Assembly (NCBI GenBank): GCA_965200035.1
Contig: OZ241334.1
Span: 1,736,001 to 1,800,000, forward strand
DNA length: 64,000 nt
Reading direction: 5' to 3'
From: UBA1952 sp965200035
GTDB lineage: Bacteria; Bacteroidota; Bacteroidia; Chitinophagales; Chitinophagaceae
Within the stretch, counting starts at the first letter, position 1, and each line of letters starts with the position of its first letter. A program made the translations under genes and the position numbers. This document shows, piece after piece, positions 61,635 to 64,000 of this stretch. The notes under the pieces were generated by a model. The model was not told the origin of the DNA, ran no database searches, and worked only from the letters and a program-made list of their open reading frames with translations.

Positions 61635-63803
61635 ATGGCGGTAATTCAGAAAATCAGGGAGCGGTATGCCAAATTAGCGGGCTTTGTGATTGCACTATCA
61701 CTCGTGGCATTTATTGTATCAGAAGGTATCAACGGTAGCTTTGGTAGCTTCTTCGGCCGCGATAACAGTATAGCTAAAGTTGACGGCACCAAGATCGAGG
61801 CGCAGGAATACTATAATACGGTATCAGAATACGAAAATCTGACTGAGCTGTTCCGTAAAGGTCAGCCGCTTACTGATGCGGATAAGGCACAAATCCGTCA
61901 GCAGATTCTGGAGCAGATGGTTACGGAAAAGCTGATTCAAAAAGAATCGGACAAGCTGGGTCTTCAGATTTCCGAGCAGGAGCAGAAAGATATGTTCTAT
62001 GGTCCTAACCCTGATCCTACCGTACAGCAGTTCCCATACTTCGCCGGCCAGAATGGTCAGTTCGATCCTGCTTCTATCAAGCAATTTGAAGCGGCAGTGA
62101 AAAAAGGCGGAAGCACTCAGCAAGAAAGTGAGTTGTATGCCAAAGCAGGCCAGCAGTGGGAAGCACTCAAGCGTTACCTGGTTCGTACACGTCTGGTACA
62201 GAAATATACGTCTCTCATTGCCGGTGGTACTTATGTGCCGAAGTTTATGCTTAGCCGCAGCGAGCAGGATGGCAACATGGCTGCAGGCATCCGTTATGTA
62301 AAAATCCCTTACACTTCAGTGAACGATGCTGAGGTTAAAGTAACAGACGCGGACCTTACAGATTATATGAAGCGCCACAAGCCACTGTTCGAAACAGACC
62401 AGCCTACGCGCAGCATTGATTATGTAGTCTATGATATAGCACCTGATGGACAGGATACTTCTAAGGTTATCACTTCTATCGCCAAGCTGCGCGATGAGTT
62501 TAGTGCCACTACAGACAATCAGAAATTTGTAACACGCAATTCAGACGATCCTTATAAGGATGCTTATGTGACCAAAAAGACATTTGCTTCTCAATTTGCA
62601 GATACCATTTTCAATCAGCCGGTAGGTGCTGTATATGGTCCCTATTTTGAAAACGGAGAATATAAGCTGACCAAAGTAATTGCCAAAGCTACCCTGCCTG
62701 ATTCCGTAAAATGCCGTCACATCCTCATCAAGACTGCTGATGCCGGCAAGCCGATGACCGATTCTACAGTAGCAAAAGCCCGGATTGACAGTATACAAAC
62801 GGCTATTGCCGGTGGTGCAGATTTTAAGGCAATGGTTACCAAATACACTAATGACGATGGCAGCAAAGCTACAGGTGGTGAATATGATTTTGTCCTGACC
62901 CAGCGCTCAGATATTTCAAAAGAATTTGGCGATTTCATTTTTGAAGGAAAGCCCGGTGAAAAGAAGATTGTAAAAGTCAGTAACGATAAGTATGCCGGCT
63001 ATCACTATATAGAAATCCTGAACCAAAGAGATCCGGTGGTATCTGCAAAGCTTGCTACCGTTAGCAAAGAGCTGATCACCAGCAGCCGTTCTTCCAACGC
63101 TACTTTCTCTATGGCTAACCAGTTTGCAGGCAATAACAATACGGCCGCATCCTTTGATGCAGCCGTAAAGAAGCAAGGCCTCAACAAGCGTGAAGCAGAA
63201 AACGTAAAAGCAAGCGATTTCGTGATCCCGGGCCTCGGCCCTGCCCGCGAGCTCATCCGCTGGATGTATGAAGCCAAGGTAGGCGATGTAAGCAACCCGC
63301 TCCAGCTGGACAAGCATTATGTAGTGGCTAAAGTTTCTGCAGTAAAGCAGGAAGGACTGCCTGAGCTGACTACTGCATTGCGCGCTCAGATAGATGGTCT
63401 CGTAAAAGCAGAGAAGAAAGGTAAGATGCTGGCCGATAAATATGGTAAGTCTGGTTCGCTGGAAGCAATTGCACAGGCATCGGGACAACAGGTAGCTACA
63501 GCAGATTCTTTGAAAGGCGGCCAAAGCTTTGCCGAAGGCATTGGCTATGAGCCGAAGGTATTGGGCTATATCTTCAATGATAAATTCCAGCAAGGCCAGA
63601 CTTCACCTGCATTGAAGGGACGTGAAGCTGTTTATTTTGTATCGCTCACGCACCGTGGTACTTCCAACATACCGCCTAATCCGATGCAGCAACAGCAGAT
63701 AATGATGGAAGCGATGCAGACCAAAAACTATGTAGGGCAGATGATCTCGGAAGCGTTGCGCCGTAATGGCACCGTTTCTTTCAATCCAAAGAACCTCCAA
63801 TAG
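61635..63803 (+). CDS. PpiD/SurA-like membrane-anchored peptidyl-prolyl isomerase
   Basis: The 722-residue protein has an N-terminal membrane anchor (FVIALSLVAFIVSEGI, residues ~15-30) and a SurA_N-like chaperone helix region (about 40-175, with AQEYYNTVSEYENL and QQILEQMVTEKLIQKESDKL). A parvulin rotamase domain follows: CRHILIKTADAGKP through GGEYDFVLTQRSDISKEF and EGKPGEKKIVKVS. Size, anchor and order match PpiD, a periplasmic folding factor tied to the inner membrane. The C-terminal part resembles the second PpiD domain. It is monocistronic as far as seen and ends in a terminator. Confidence 0.9.
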   Translation: MAVIQKIRERYAKLAGFVIALSLVAFIVSEGINGSFGSFFGRDNSIAKVDGTKIEAQEYYNTVSEYENLTELFRKGQPLTDADKAQIRQQILEQMVTEKLIQKESDKLGLQISEQEQKDMFYGPNPDPTVQQFPYFAGQNGQFDPASIKQFEAAVKKGGSTQQESELYAKAGQQWEALKRYLVRTRLVQKYTSLIAGGTYVPKFMLSRSEQDGNMAAGIRYVKIPYTSVNDAEVKVTDADLTDYMKRHKPLFETDQPTRSIDYVVYDIAPDGQDTSKVITSIAKLRDEFSATTDNQKFVTRNSDDPYKDAYVTKKTFASQFADTIFNQPVGAVYGPYFENGEYKLTKVIAKATLPDSVKCRHILIKTADAGKPMTDSTVAKARIDSIQTAIAGGADFKAMVTKYTNDDGSKATGGEYDFVLTQRSDISKEFGDFIFEGKPGEKKIVKVSNDKYAGYHYIEILNQRDPVVSAKLATVSKELITSSRSSNATFSMANQFAGNNNTAASFDAAVKKQGLNKREAENVKASDFVIPGLGPARELIRWMYEAKVGDVSNPLQLDKHYVVAKVSAVKQEGLPELTTALRAQIDGLVKAEKKGKMLADKYGKSGSLEAIAQASGQQVATADSLKGGQSFAEGIGYEPKVLGYIFNDKFQQGQTSPALKGREAVYFVSLTHRGTSNIPPNPMQQQQIMMEAMQTKNYVGQMISEALRRNGTVSFNPKNLQ

Positions 63804-63825
63804 TTTTAATGAAGATGCTATCAAT

Positions 63826-63859
63826 AAAAACAGCCCTGCCAACCGGCAAGGCTGTTTTT
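63826..63859. terminator. Terminator after the ppiD-like gene
   Basis: A stem of AAAAACAGC / GCTGTTTTT is extended by an inner GCC/GGC pairing. It lies 23 bp after the stop codon and ends in a T run. Confidence 0.85.
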
Positions 63860-63869
63860 ATTTTAGGCG

Positions 63870-63877
63870 TAATTTTG
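63870..63877 (+). promoter_or_regulatory. -7 box of the downstream gene
   Basis: TAATTTTG matches TAnnTTTG exactly and lies 84 bp before the ATG at 63962, giving a leader of about 75-80 nt. Confidence 0.5.
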
Positions 63878-63961
63878 CGTGCCTGTTGCGGTGTATAGCG
63901 GACGAGTCTATACTGATAAACTATCGCGCGCCATAGCCATAATTCAGTTAAAAAGATATTG

Positions 63962-64000
63962 ATGGATCTGATAAAAAATAAAGTAGCGGAGAGTGGCATT
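63962..64000 (+). CDS. 5' end of a gene, probably DUF2480 family (partial)
   Basis: The window ends 13 codons into an open frame beginning MDLIKNKVAESGI. The NKVAESGI start resembles the N-terminus of the DUF2480 family of Bacteroidota (from memory); with so few residues this is a guess. A -7 box and the ppiD terminator lie upstream. Confidence 0.45.
   Translation, partial: MDLIKNKVAESGI

Noticed and set aside
1..64000. tRNA, rRNA, CRISPR arrays, prophage, integrase or IS transposase
   Set aside because: No cloverleaf-like sequence in the spacers, no regular direct repeats, and no transposase or integrase protein were seen.

Overview
The window looks like chromosomal DNA of a Bacteroidota bacterium, most likely of the Chitinophagales/Chitinophagaceae type. 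The evidence is SprA of the type IX secretion/gliding machinery, two proteins with T9SS C-terminal sorting domains, lipoproteins with a Cys-Lys-Lys after the lipobox, several beta-barrel outer-membrane proteins, and repeated use of the Bacteroidota -7 promoter box TAnnTTTG. Ribosome-binding sites are mostly weak. I see no phage, plasmid, IS transposase, tRNA, rRNA or CRISPR array.

Layout. 0-9.5 kb is an accessory-like stretch: lipoproteins, a TMEM175-type channel, a T9SS-exported protein, and a probable metal-handling operon (small Cys-rich protein, TonB-dependent receptor, CDF exporter). 9.5-15.2 kb holds an ATE-type aminoacyl-tRNA-protein transferase homologue, a DUF2147 protein and three polytopic membrane proteins, one of the GT39 type. 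15.2-29.2 kb carries phenylacetate catabolism genes in separate pieces (paaABC on minus; paaY and paaG on plus), with sprA, ruvA, plsC and an encapsulated-ferritin-like gene between them. 29.4-33.2 kb has phbB and the cell-shape genes mreB, mreC and mreD. 33.2-40 kb is a minus-strand run: ubiD-family decarboxylase, SnoaL-like protein, FemAB-like acyltransferase, GNAT, a plant-type-II-like PRPP synthetase and a VWA protein. 40-45 kb is polA, a dipeptide epimerase and murB on plus. 45-53 kb has a very large multisensor histidine kinase, mazG, a stand-alone MetH homocysteine-methyltransferase module, and a translationally coupled pair of a pentapeptide-repeat protein and a GyrI-like protein. 53-64 kb is housekeeping: typA, apaG, recX, mnmG, a T9SS protein, nadA and a PpiD/SurA-like isomerase, ending in the first 13 codons of a probable DUF2480 gene.

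The most interesting signal is near the right end. A perfect parS site (57924-57939) lies just upstream of mnmG, and a near-perfect one (57495-57510) lies inside mnmG. About 3.3 kb further on, the roughly 560-bp nadA/ppiD intergenic region holds three exact TTATnCACA DnaA boxes and three one-mismatch boxes within about 225 bp, next to an AT-rich stretch. Genes on both sides point away from it. I read this as a candidate chromosomal replication origin with its ParB-binding centromere. Other points worth checking are the possible gyrase-protection gene pair, the EncFtn-like ferritin without an encapsulin, the plant-like PRPP synthetase, and several palindromic intergenic elements, one of which separates mreB from mreC.
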